Source of the DNA: Pseudomonadota bacterium
GTDB lineage: Bacteria; Pseudomonadota; Gammaproteobacteria; Burkholderiales; Burkholderiaceae_C
Reading direction: 5' to 3'
NCBI GenBank assembly: GCA_023438115.1
Contig: JAEZEB010000096.1
Location: 1-6,535 of the forward strand
DNA length: 6,535 nucleotides
In this document: in pieces, positions 1-5,501 of the stretch
How positions within the stretch are numbered: position 1 is the first letter of the stretch
Layout of the letters: each line of letters opens with the position of its first letter
The notes under the pieces: model-generated
The model's database searches: none
The model's input: the letters and a program-made list of their open reading frames with translations, nothing else
What the model was told of the DNA's origin: nothing
Position numbers and translations under genes: made by a program

Positions 1-35
1 GGGGGGCCCCCCCCCCCCCCCTTTGGCCCCCCCCG
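1..35. other. Extreme G/C homopolymer tract at window edge, probable sequence artefact
   Basis: The first 35 bases are six G, fifteen C, TTTGG, then eight C and a G. Nothing else in the window resembles this. Read on the minus strand it adds a poly-Gly tail to the protease without breaking the frame, which a homopolymer of any length could do only by chance. It most likely marks the low-quality end of a contig or read. A natural G-rich tract is the alternative. Confidence 0.6.
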
Positions 36-1488
36 CGAAAGCGGGCCGCTGCAGCGCCGCGAACACGCGCCGCACGGCGGCCGGTTCGTCGAGCACCACG
101 TCGCCATGCCGTTGGACCGCGCGGTCCACCCGCATCACCCGCCATTGGTGCGGCACCCCGAGGGCCACCAGCGCGCCGAGGAACAGCGCCACAGGGTCAC
201 GTGCAAGAGCGCCATAGGCGAGCAGCGCCGCGCAGCCCGCGAGCGCGAAGGCGAAGCGCGTCGCCGGCAGGCGCGCGAACAGGAACGCTTCGACGATGCG
301 TCCGCCGTCCAGCGGCGTGACCGGCAGCAGGTTGATGTAGTTCACCACCACCGCCACGACGAGGAGCATGCGCATCCACGCGGGCGGCTCCCAGGATCCG
401 GCGAGCATGGCCGCGAGCCCCGCGGCCCCGAGCAGCAGGCCAGGCAGGGGACCTGCCAGGTACACGGCCAGCTTCTCCCAGGGACCGGCACTCGCCTTCT
501 CGCCGGTCGCGAGCCCGCCGAGCCCCGGGACGAAGAACACCGCCACGTTCCGGTAGCGCGCTGCGCGCATCGCAAGGTAGTGGCCGCCCTCATGCAGCGC
601 GATCACCGCCAGCAGGGCCAGCGCGAAGGACAGATCGAACCAGGCCTGACCGACGGCGACGAACAGGATCGCGCTGAGGAGGAACCACAGCCACCTGCGT
701 CCGCCGGGCCCTTTTGCCGCCCGCTGCGCGAGCTGTTGCTCGAAGGCATGTACGTCGGCCTGCAGGGAAGGGGCCGCCGCGGGCGTCCGGGCCCGCACGC
801 GCGCCACGCGCCGCTGTCCGCGCCACATGCGCCATACGAACGCGAACGCATAGCGCCAGGTGAAGCGCGCGACGCCGAAGCGGGACACGGCGTGGCCGAG
901 CCGTTCGAGTTCCGCCCGCATCGCCGTCGTCGCACGGCGCGAAGCCGCGTCGAAAGCCTCCGGGTCCGCATTGACTTTCGCGCCCTGCAGCCGCTGCCGG
1001 TGTGCCTGCCAGGCGGCGTGCAGATCGCCGAGGTAGTCGTCGTGGACGCGCCAGGGCGGCACCGTGATCAGCGCATGCGCGCAGCAGTCGCTGGTCATGA
1101 GCAGGGTGCCGTCGGCCAGCAGGCTCTCGAAGACGATGGTGCAGGGATCGCCCTGCCCCGGCGTCAGGCTAGGCGACACCGCCGCGTGCGTGCGACCATC
1201 CGCGTGGCGATAGCTGTCGCTGTGGACCGGCGCCTTCCCTGGCGTCTCCACCACGCCGTGGACGGCGAAGGTCCCCTGCAGCGAGAAGCCCAGCGCCTCC
1301 AACTGCGCACGCGCGCCATCGAGGACCTGCGCCTCCAGGGGAGGCACCGTGTCCCGCGCGACGGCCTCCACCATGGCGTCGCGTAGCCGGAGCCCGCGCA
1401 CGCGCACGGCCGCCACGCCGAGCATCCCGGCCGGCCACAACACGACGCCGGCGACCACCGCCAACAGGATCGCTCCGATGACTTCCAT
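1..1488 (-). CDS. Site-2 protease family (M50-like) membrane metalloprotease, 3' end cut by window edge
   Basis: An intramembrane zinc metalloprotease of the S2P/M50 type; substrate unknown. The frame stays open for 496 codons from the ATG at 1488 to the left edge, so the C-terminus is missing. Seen: an N-terminal hydrophobic helix (about residues 4-27); a roughly 235-residue mostly soluble region with a Cys pair at C135-C136 and an Arg-rich stretch near 210-230; then a membrane domain from about 266. This holds the zinc motif HEGGH (H299, E300, H303), an AGPLPG turn (345-350) and the third-ligand motif TPLDGG (D394), followed by two more hydrophobic helices. This order of HExxH then xDGG is the S2P signature. 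The start is secure: AGGAGG lies 4 nt upstream and an in-frame TAG lies just before it with no other start codon between. Related proteins cleave membrane-bound regulators, but nothing here names a target, and no anti-sigma factor gene is adjacent. The last dozen or so codons before the edge are Gly-rich and unreliable because of the homopolymer tract there. Confidence 0.87.
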   Translation of the reverse strand, partial: MEVIGAILLAVVAGVVLWPAGMLGVAAVRVRGLRLRDAMVEAVARDTVPPLEAQVLDGARAQLEALGFSLQGTFAVHGVVETPGKAPVHSDSYRHADGRTHAAVSPSLTPGQGDPCTIVFESLLADGTLLMTSDCCAHALITVPPWRVHDDYLGDLHAAWQAHRQRLQGAKVNADPEAFDAASRRATTAMRAELERLGHAVSRFGVARFTWRYAFAFVWRMWRGQRRVARVRARTPAAAPSLQADVHAFEQQLAQRAAKGPGGRRWLWFLLSAILFVAVGQAWFDLSFALALLAVIALHEGGHYLAMRAARYRNVAVFFVPGLGGLATGEKASAGPWEKLAVYLAGPLPGLLLGAAGLAAMLAGSWEPPAWMRMLLVVAVVVNYINLLPVTPLDGGRIVEAFLFARLPATRFAFALAGCAALLAYGALARDPVALFLGALVALGVPHQWRVMRVDRAVQRHGDVVLDEPAAVRRVFAALQRPAFAGGAKGGGGGPP

Positions 1489-1492
1489 AGCC

Positions 1493-1498
1493 CCTCCT
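1493..1498 (-). promoter_or_regulatory. Shine-Dalgarno of the site-2 protease gene, inside a small hairpin
   Basis: On the minus strand AGGAGG stands 4 nt before the ATG at 1488 and fixes that start. It sits inside CCCC-AGGA-GGGG (1491-1502), a 4-bp all-GC stem with a tetraloop, so the ribosome site could be partly masked in the mRNA. The stem is short, and regulation by it is only a possibility. Confidence 0.7.
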
Positions 1499-1594
1499 GG
1501 GGAGCGATGCTATCGAAGAGCTGGACAGGGCCGATGCCGGCGGCGGAACTTTTCCACGCATGCCCCTGGGACATGGCGAGCGGGCGCGCTTTCC

Positions 1595-1608
1595 CCGCCG
1601 GCCGGCGG
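1595..1608. repeat. 14-bp perfect palindrome upstream of the GNAT gene
   Basis: CCGCCGGCCGGCGG is a perfect palindrome 19 bp before the GNAT start, inside the short divergent region. It could be an operator for a dimeric regulator, but GC-only palindromes arise often in DNA of this composition, so the functional claim is weak. Confidence 0.25.
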
Positions 1609-1627
1609 CTTGCGGCACCATGGGGCC

Positions 1628-1939
1628 ATGAAGCAGCAGCAACAGGCGGACGGCGTGCAGCCCGAACTCGTGCACGCGCAGGCGCAATCGCGCTACGAGA
1701 TCCACGTCGGCGGGCGCCTCGCCGGGCACGCGGCCTACCGCGCGCAGGGCGACGCGATCCACTTCACCCACACGGAGATCGACCCGGCACACGAAGGCCA
1801 GGGACTCGGCTCGCGGCTGGCGGCCTTCGCGCTGGACGACGTGCGGACGCGCGGCCTGAAGGCGGTGCCGAAGTGCGCGTTCATCGCGCAGTACGTCGCG
1901 CGGCACGAGGACGAATACGGGGACCTGGTGGTGCGCTGA
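1628..1939 (+). CDS. Small GNAT-family N-acetyltransferase (YjdJ/NATD1-like)
   Basis: A 103-residue stand-alone acetyltransferase of the Acetyltransf_CG type (PF14542 group: E. coli YjdJ, human NATD1, Arabidopsis At1g77540), expected to use acetyl-CoA in the cytoplasm. The acceptor is unknown. Seen: a short beta-rich N-terminal half, the HTEIDPAHEGQGLG segment (residues 48-61) whose GQGLGSRL is the acetyl-CoA pyrophosphate loop, a following helix, and PKCAF with C83 at the place of the candidate catalytic Cys of this family. The length matches the family. The reading frame is open much farther upstream (to 1349), but that part overlaps the protease gene antisense and has no family similarity, so the ATG at 1628 is chosen even though no clear Shine-Dalgarno precedes it. 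The gene is divergent from the protease (139 bp between starts) and converges on the dehydrogenase across the palindromic repeat. Confidence 0.87.
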   Translation: MKQQQQADGVQPELVHAQAQSRYEIHVGGRLAGHAAYRAQGDAIHFTHTEIDPAHEGQGLGSRLAAFALDDVRTRGLKAVPKCAFIAQYVARHEDEYGDLVVR

Positions 1940-1962
1940 GCGAAGCCCGGACCAGCACCCCG

Positions 1963-2044
1963 TTGTCATCCCGGCCTGGAGCCGGGATCCACGCGGCGCG
2001 TGATGAAGCGCCGCATGGATTGCGGGTCAAGCCCGCAATGACAA
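1963..2044. repeat. 82-bp interspersed palindromic element with cloverleaf-like cruciform
   Basis: Outer arms TTGTCAT (1963-1969) and ATGACAA (2038-2044) are exact complements. Inside lie three back-to-back hairpins: CCCGGC/GCCGGG (1970-1986, 5-nt loop); ATCCA-c-GCGGCGC paired with GCGCCGC-a-TGGAT (1987-2020, one mismatch, 8-nt loop); and TGCGGG/CCCGCA (2021-2037, 5-nt loop). Every base at the four-way junction is paired. The GTCATCCCGG...ATGGAT...CCCGCAATGAC layout resembles small interspersed palindromic repeats that are scattered between genes in many proteobacteria. It sits between the ends of two convergent genes and could also act as a transcription barrier in both directions. It is not a tRNA: arm sizes and conserved tRNA bases do not fit. 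Confidence 0.8.
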
Positions 2045-2057
2045 GGATGGAGATCGC

Positions 2058-3497
2058 TTACACGTTCATGATCGCGACCGAGCGCGCGTTCAGGTACGCC
2101 TCCAGCGACTCGGGGCCGCCCTCGGAGCCGTAGCCCGAATCCTTGATGCCGCCGAAGGGCATCTCGGCGGTGGGCATCGCGGGCATGTTGATCCACAGCA
2201 TGCCCACCTCGACGCGGCGCGTCAGCAGGTCGGCGTTCTTCAGCGACTTGGTGAAGGCGTAGCCGGCCAGGCCGAAGGAGAGGCGGTTCGCCTCGGCGAT
2301 CGCGTCCTCCAGCTTGGTGAAACCGCGGATCGCGGCCACCGGGCCGAAGGGCTCGTCGTTGAACACCTTGGCCTCCAGGGGCACGTCGGCCAGCACCGTG
2401 GGCTCCCAGAAGTTGCCCGCGTCGCCGATGCGCTTGCCGCCGGTGAGCACCTGCGCGCCCTTCTTCACGGCGTCCTCGTGGATCTCGGCCATGGCGGTCA
2501 GGCGGCGCGGGTTGGCCAGCGGGCCCATCTGCGTGCCCTCGGTCAGGCCGTCGCCCACCTTCAGGCCCTGCGCGTACTGCGCCAGCGCCTGCGCGAATTC
2601 GTTCTTGACGCTCTCGTGCACCAGGAAGCGCGTGGGCGAGATGCAGACCTGGCCCGCGTTGCGGAACTTGGCGGCGCCGGCGTTCTTGACGGCCAGCGCG
2701 ATGTCGGCGTCCTCGCAGACGATCACCGGCGCGTGGCCGCCCAGCTCCATGGTCACGCGCTTCATGTGCTGGCCGGCCAGCGCGGCCAGCTGCTTGCCCA
2801 CGGGCGTGGAGCCGGTGAAGGTGACCTTGCGGATCACCGGGTGCGGAACGAGGTACCCGGAGATCTCCGCCGGGGTGCCGTACACCAGGCCCAGCACGCC
2901 GGGCGGGATGCCGGCGTCGGCGAAGGCCTTGATGAAGGCGGCGGGACCGGCCGGGGTTTCCTCGGCGGCCTTCACCAGCATGGAGCAGCCGGCGGCCAGC
3001 GCCGGGCCGACCTTGCGCACCACCTGGTTGATGGGAAAGTTCCAGGGCGTGAAGGCGGCCACGGGGCCCACGGGGTCCTTCACCACCATCTGGCGCATCT
3101 CGGGCTTGAAGCGCGAAGGCACCAGGCGGCCGTAGACGCGCAGGCCTTCGTCCGCGTACCACTCGATCATGTCGGCGGCCGCCAGCGTCTCGCCCCTGGC
3201 TTCCACCAGCGGCTTGCCCTGCTCCTGCGTGAGCAGCGGCGCGATCTCGCCCGCGCGCTCGCGGATCAGCCCCGCGGCCTTGCGCATGATCTTCGCGCGC
3301 TCGGCCGGCACCATGTCGCGCCAGGTCTCGAAGCCCTTCTGCGCGGCTTCCAGCGCCCGGTCCAGGTCGGCCTTGCCGGCGTGGGCCACGCGCCCGATCT
3401 CCTTGCCGGTGGCGGGATTGAACACGGCGAGCGTGCGGCCGTCGGCGGCGTCCTGCCACTGGCCATTGATGAAGAGCTGGGTATTCGGGTAGGTCAT
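2058..3497 (-). CDS. NAD(P)-dependent aldehyde dehydrogenase, succinate-semialdehyde dehydrogenase group
   Basis: A cytosolic ALDH-superfamily enzyme of 479 residues, full length for the family, oxidising an aldehyde (possibly succinate semialdehyde) to its acid. Catalytic residues are all visible: N153 in PWNFP, K176, general base E251 in MELGGHAP, nucleophile C285 in NAGQVCIS, and the EPFGPV motif near the C-terminus. FTGSTPVGKQ is the nucleotide-binding turn. E179, three residues after K176 (K-A-A-E), occupies the position that in NAD-preferring ALDHs contacts the adenine ribose, which favours NAD over NADP (inference). Substrate assignment rests on overall resemblance to GabD-like enzymes; other semialdehydes such as 2-oxoglutarate or glutarate semialdehyde are possible. 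The start at 3497 gives the canonical N-terminus (LFINGQW near residue 8); the frame stays open to 3815 but would overlap the divergent permease gene. A weak purine-rich GAGAGA precedes the start. It stands alone, convergent with the GNAT gene and divergent from the permease, with no GABA transaminase adjacent. Confidence 0.93.
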   Translation of the reverse strand: MTYPNTQLFINGQWQDAADGRTLAVFNPATGKEIGRVAHAGKADLDRALEAAQKGFETWRDMVPAERAKIMRKAAGLIRERAGEIAPLLTQEQGKPLVEARGETLAAADMIEWYADEGLRVYGRLVPSRFKPEMRQMVVKDPVGPVAAFTPWNFPINQVVRKVGPALAAGCSMLVKAAEETPAGPAAFIKAFADAGIPPGVLGLVYGTPAEISGYLVPHPVIRKVTFTGSTPVGKQLAALAGQHMKRVTMELGGHAPVIVCEDADIALAVKNAGAAKFRNAGQVCISPTRFLVHESVKNEFAQALAQYAQGLKVGDGLTEGTQMGPLANPRRLTAMAEIHEDAVKKGAQVLTGGKRIGDAGNFWEPTVLADVPLEAKVFNDEPFGPVAAIRGFTKLEDAIAEANRLSFGLAGYAFTKSLKNADLLTRRVEVGMLWINMPAMPTAEMPFGGIKDSGYGSEGGPESLEAYLNARSVAIMNV

Positions 3498-3524
3498 GGG
3501 CTTGTCTCTCTCGGGGGAATCGGG

Positions 3525-3530
3525 ATTATG
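3525..3530 (-). promoter_or_regulatory. Candidate -10 element of the aldehyde dehydrogenase gene
   Basis: On the minus strand CATAAT (5 of 6 to TATAAT) lies 27 nt before the ATG at 3497 in otherwise very GC-rich sequence. That would give a leader of about 20 nt. The best -35 at 17-bp spacing is TCGGCG (3548-3553), only 3 of 6 to consensus, so the promoter may be weak or activator-dependent. Confidence 0.4.
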
Positions 3531-3602
3531 CGACGCGGCCGGGGCCGCGCCGAAAGCCCTCCGCAAGCAAGAGCATTCGGGACCGCCTATCATTCCATCC
3601 AA

Positions 3603-3630
3603 GGCTGCGGGTGACCGCGGCCTTTCCCTT
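3603..3630 (+). terminator. Upstream hairpin with T-rich tail in the permease leader
   Basis: GGCTGCGG (3603-3610) pairs with CCGCGGCC (3615-3622) over 8 bp with one G-U pair and a GTGA loop, followed by TTTCCCTTTT. The form is terminator-like on the plus strand. Its right arm can also pair with the left arm of the next hairpin (GGCCGCGG, 3642-3649), so the two structures can exclude each other. The role is inference. Confidence 0.4.
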
Positions 3631-3638
3631 TTGCGCTT

Positions 3639-3671
3639 CAGGGCCGCGGGCAGCCGCGGCCCTGGCTTTTT
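3639..3671 (+). terminator. Strong terminator-like hairpin between dehydrogenase and permease genes
   Basis: CAGGGCCGCGG (3639-3649) and CCGCGGCCCTG (3654-3664) form a perfect 11-bp stem with a GCAG loop. After GC comes TTTTT (3667-3671). This is a textbook intrinsic terminator for plus-strand transcription; no T-run follows it on the minus strand. It lies 37 bp before the permease start with no plus-strand gene upstream, so it would end a small leader or regulatory RNA, or act as an attenuator for the permease. Confidence 0.5.
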
Positions 3672-3708
3672 GTCGTCGGGCGTTTGCCATAACAACAGGA
3701 CAAGGTCC

Positions 3709-4518
3709 ATGGAACTCGAACTCTTCGCCGCGCTGGCGGCGCTCGGCCTGGGCACGGGCTTTCTCGCCGGCCTCCTGGGCATAGGCGGCGGCATGGTGCT
3801 CGTCCCCTTCCTCACCTACATCCTCTCCGCGCAGGGCGTGGGCACGGAGCTGGCCGTGAAGATGGCCATCGCTACCTCGATGGCCACGATCCTCTTCACC
3901 TCCATCGCCAGCGTGCGCGCGCACCACCGGCGCGGCGCGGTGTGGTGGGCGCCGGTCGCGCGGCTCGCGCCCGGCATCGTGGTGGGCAGCATCGTCAGCA
4001 GCATGGGCGTGTTCGCCGTGATGAAGGGCGACGTGCTCGCCGTGTTCTTCGGCGTCTTCGTCGTGGTCTCCGCGGTGCAGATGTTCGCCGACCGCAAGCC
4101 CAAGCCCGCGCGCGAGCTGCCGGGGCCGGTGGGCCAAGCGGGCGCCGGCGGCTTCATCGGCTTCCTCTCAGGCCTGGTGGGCGCGGGCGGCGGCTTCATC
4201 AGCGTGCCGTACATGACGTGGTGCAACGTTCCGATCCACAACGCGATCGCGACCTCGGCCGCGCTCGGCTTCCCGATCGCGCTGGTCAACGTGGCCGGCT
4301 ACATCCTCTCGGGCCGCCAGGTGGACGGACTGCCCGCGGCCTCGCTGGGCTACGTGTGGCTGCCGGCGCTCGCGGTCGTCGCGCTGGGCACCGTGTTCAC
4401 CGCCCCGCTGGGCGCGCGGGCCGCGCACGCGCTGCCGGTGCCGCGGCTGAAGAAGATCTTCGGCGCGCTGCTGTTCGTGCTGGCCGCGTACATGTTCTAC
4501 CGGGGCGCCGCGGGCTGA
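3709..4518 (+). CDS. Sulfite exporter TauE/SafE (TSUP) family membrane permease
   Basis: A 269-residue inner-membrane transporter of the TSUP family (PF01925), whose members move sulfite, sulfoacetate, taurine-derived or other small organic anions; the substrate here is unknown. The family's internal duplication is plain: GFLAGLLGIGGG at residues 17-28 is matched by GFIGFLSGLVGAGGG at 148-162, each opening a half of about four helices, for roughly eight membrane segments. ATSMA (about 56-60) and ATSAALGFP in the second half also correspond. The ATG at 3709 is chosen because the hydrophobic first helix follows at once and AGGA (3697-3700) lies 8 nt upstream; the open frame extends back to 3496 but that part looks non-coding and spans the hairpins. 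The gene is divergent from the aldehyde dehydrogenase, a pairing that could reflect joint use of a carboxylate or sulfonate, though nothing proves it. The terminator-like hairpins in its leader may control expression. Confidence 0.93.
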   Translation: MELELFAALAALGLGTGFLAGLLGIGGGMVLVPFLTYILSAQGVGTELAVKMAIATSMATILFTSIASVRAHHRRGAVWWAPVARLAPGIVVGSIVSSMGVFAVMKGDVLAVFFGVFVVVSAVQMFADRKPKPARELPGPVGQAGAGGFIGFLSGLVGAGGGFISVPYMTWCNVPIHNAIATSAALGFPIALVNVAGYILSGRQVDGLPAASLGYVWLPALAVVALGTVFTAPLGARAAHALPVPRLKKIFGALLFVLAAYMFYRGAAG

Positions 4519-4543
4519 CGGCGCGCCCGGGCCACATTAGCAT
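4515..4543 (+). promoter_or_regulatory. Candidate sigma70-type promoter for the KTSC / glycolipid-binding pair
   Basis: CTGACG (4515-4520, 4 of 6 to TTGACA) and TAGCAT (4538-4543, 4 of 6 to TATAAT) are separated by exactly 17 bp. The -35 overlaps the permease stop codon. Transcription would start near 4550, just before the GGGAGG Shine-Dalgarno, leaving a very short leader. Read-through from the permease is the alternative. Confidence 0.33.
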
Positions 4544-4552
4544 GCGGCCCAT

Positions 4553-4558
4553 GGGAGG
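4553..4558 (+). promoter_or_regulatory. Shine-Dalgarno of the KTSC-domain gene
   Basis: GGGAGG stands 6 nt before the ATG at 4565 and selects that start over two out-of-frame ATGs at 4542 and 4551. Confidence 0.7.
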
Positions 4559-4564
4559 TTCGCC

Positions 4565-4846
4565 ATGCCCGTGAAGACCTTCACCAGCGGCCGCATCCGC
4601 CAGGCCGACTACGACCCGGCGTCGCGCCAGCTCGACCTGCAATGGGATGACCAGCGCGTGCTGGCCTACAAACACGTGCCCGAGGAGGTGTTCCGCCGCC
4701 TGTGCAGCGCGCCCAATCCCGCCACCTACTGGGAAGACCGCATCGCGGAGGAATATCCGAAGGGCACGCCGCGGCGATCGGATGCCGGCAGCGACGCGGC
4801 GAAGAAGTGGAGCGACCTCTTCGGCGGCGGCGACGACCCGGCGTAG
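4565..4846 (+). CDS. KTSC domain-containing small protein
   Basis: A 93-residue protein that is nearly all one KTSC domain (PF13619), a fold also found at the C-terminus of some lysyl-tRNA synthetases; its molecular role as a stand-alone protein is not established. Seen: the domain pattern of a short strand with S-G-R-I (residues 8-11), a Y-D-P-x-x-R-x-L-x-L-x-W strand pair (about 16-27), a Y-K-H-V-P-E-E-V-F-R-R-L segment (35-46), and the A-x-x-x-x-Y-W-E-D-R-I-A-E-x-Y end (about 49-64). A charged, Gly/Asp-rich tail follows. No signal peptide or membrane helix is visible, so it is probably cytoplasmic. The start has a good Shine-Dalgarno (4553-4558). It is followed after 4 bp by the glycolipid-binding-domain gene, indicating co-transcription. 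Confidence 0.85.
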   Translation: MPVKTFTSGRIRQADYDPASRQLDLQWDDQRVLAYKHVPEEVFRRLCSAPNPATYWEDRIAEEYPKGTPRRSDAGSDAAKKWSDLFGGGDDPA

Positions 4847-4850
4847 CGCC

Positions 4851-5414
4851 ATGGCGTCTTCCGTCCTGTTCTGGCGCCGCACCGACATCCAGGGGCTGGA
4901 GCGCATGGAACTCGACGTCACCGGTGATGCGGTGACGGCCCGCTCCACCCTGCTCTGCATGGAGGAAGGCGGCCTGCGGCTGGACGCCACCTGGCAGCTC
5001 GATGCCCATTGGCGCGCGCAGGGCGTGACCCTGGGACGCTGGAACGCGCAAGGCCATGCCGTCCTGCGCGTCGAACGCGCGGGCAGCGGCTGGCGCGTAC
5101 AGGGCGCCCCGCGTCCGGACCTGGACGGCGCCGAGGAGCCGGACCTCTCGCTCACGCCCTTCTGCAACACGTTCGCCATCCGCCGCGTGCCGCGGGACCC
5201 GGGCGCGGTGCTCACGCTGGACACGGCCTTCATCGACGGCGCGGCGCTCACGGTGGAACGCTCGCGCCAGCGCTACGAGCGCCTCGCGCCGCATCGCCTG
5301 CGCTACGTGGACCTGGGCCTCGCGGCCGGCTTCGAGGCCGAGCTCGTGGTGGACGGCGAAGGCCTGGTGCTGCAGTACGAGCACCTGTTCGAGCGGGTGC
5401 CCACGGGGGTGTAA
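4851..5414 (+). CDS. Putative glycolipid-binding domain protein (DUF1089)
   Basis: A 187-residue protein of the PF06475 (Glycolipid_bind, formerly DUF1089) family, to which Pseudomonas PA1994 belongs; its fold suggests binding of a lipid or glycolipid, and the cellular role is unknown. Seen: the N-terminal FWRRTDIQGLERMEL, alternating beta-strands, and the family's core DLSLTPFCNTFAIRR (residues 98-112), then a Y-x-R-L-x-x-x-x-L-R-Y-V-D segment and a C-terminal VDGEGLVLQYEHLFERV. Length is usual for the family. No signal peptide, so probably cytoplasmic. The frame is open back to 4647 inside the KTSC gene; the ATG at 4851 is preferred because the family's WRR start follows directly. It lies 4 bp after the KTSC stop and has no visible Shine-Dalgarno of its own, pointing to translational coupling with that gene. 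Confidence 0.87.
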   Translation: MASSVLFWRRTDIQGLERMELDVTGDAVTARSTLLCMEEGGLRLDATWQLDAHWRAQGVTLGRWNAQGHAVLRVERAGSGWRVQGAPRPDLDGAEEPDLSLTPFCNTFAIRRVPRDPGAVLTLDTAFIDGAALTVERSRQRYERLAPHRLRYVDLGLAAGFEAELVVDGEGLVLQYEHLFERVPTGV

Positions 5415-5443
5415 ACGTCCGCAACCTGCGGGTGAGCCCTGAT

Positions 5444-5485
5444 GACGGCGCCGCGCGCCGGCCCTTACGCTGGCCCGGCGCCGTC
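5444..5485 (+). promoter_or_regulatory. Large inverted repeat in front of the solute-binding-protein gene
   Basis: GACGGCGCCG (5444-5453) and CGGCGCCGTC (5476-5485) are perfect 10-bp complements. Between them GGCC/GGCC (5460-5463, 5472-5475) extends the stem past a one-sided 6-nt bulge. There is no T-run, so it is a poor intrinsic terminator. It ends 6 nt before the AGGAG Shine-Dalgarno (5492-5496). It may be an operator, a 5' mRNA stem, or a boundary after the upstream gene. A very weak promoter, ATGACG (5442-5447) with TACGCT (5466-5471), would lie within it. Confidence 0.45.
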
Positions 5486-5501
5486 CCACCCAGGAGCTTC
5501 C

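Noticed and set aside
106..1386. 426-codon plus-strand open frame opposite the protease gene
   Set aside because: It is Arg/His/Gln-rich shadow coding antisense to a gene with clear zinc-protease motifs; long antisense frames are expected at this GC content.
1507..1535. Promoter for the protease gene with TAGCAT as -10
   Set aside because: No -35 resembling the consensus is found at 16-18 bp spacing, so the hexamer alone is not convincing.
1349..1627. Longer start for the GNAT gene (196 residues)
   Set aside because: The extra part overlaps the protease gene antisense and does not resemble the short GNAT family, which is about 100 residues.
1963..2044. The cloverleaf as a tRNA gene
   Set aside because: Arm lengths, loop sizes and the invariant D-loop and T-loop bases of tRNA are absent.
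2478..3614. 378-codon plus-strand open frame opposite the aldehyde dehydrogenase
   Set aside because: Composition is low-complexity His/Gly/Arg/Leu and it lies wholly antisense to a gene with all catalytic residues intact.
3498..3815. N-terminal extension of the aldehyde dehydrogenase frame to 585 residues
   Set aside because: The extension crosses the intergenic hairpins and enters the permease gene; the family N-terminus begins at 3497.
4500..4530. GC-rich stem across the permease stop as a terminator
   Set aside because: The stem is interrupted by bulges and no T-run follows.
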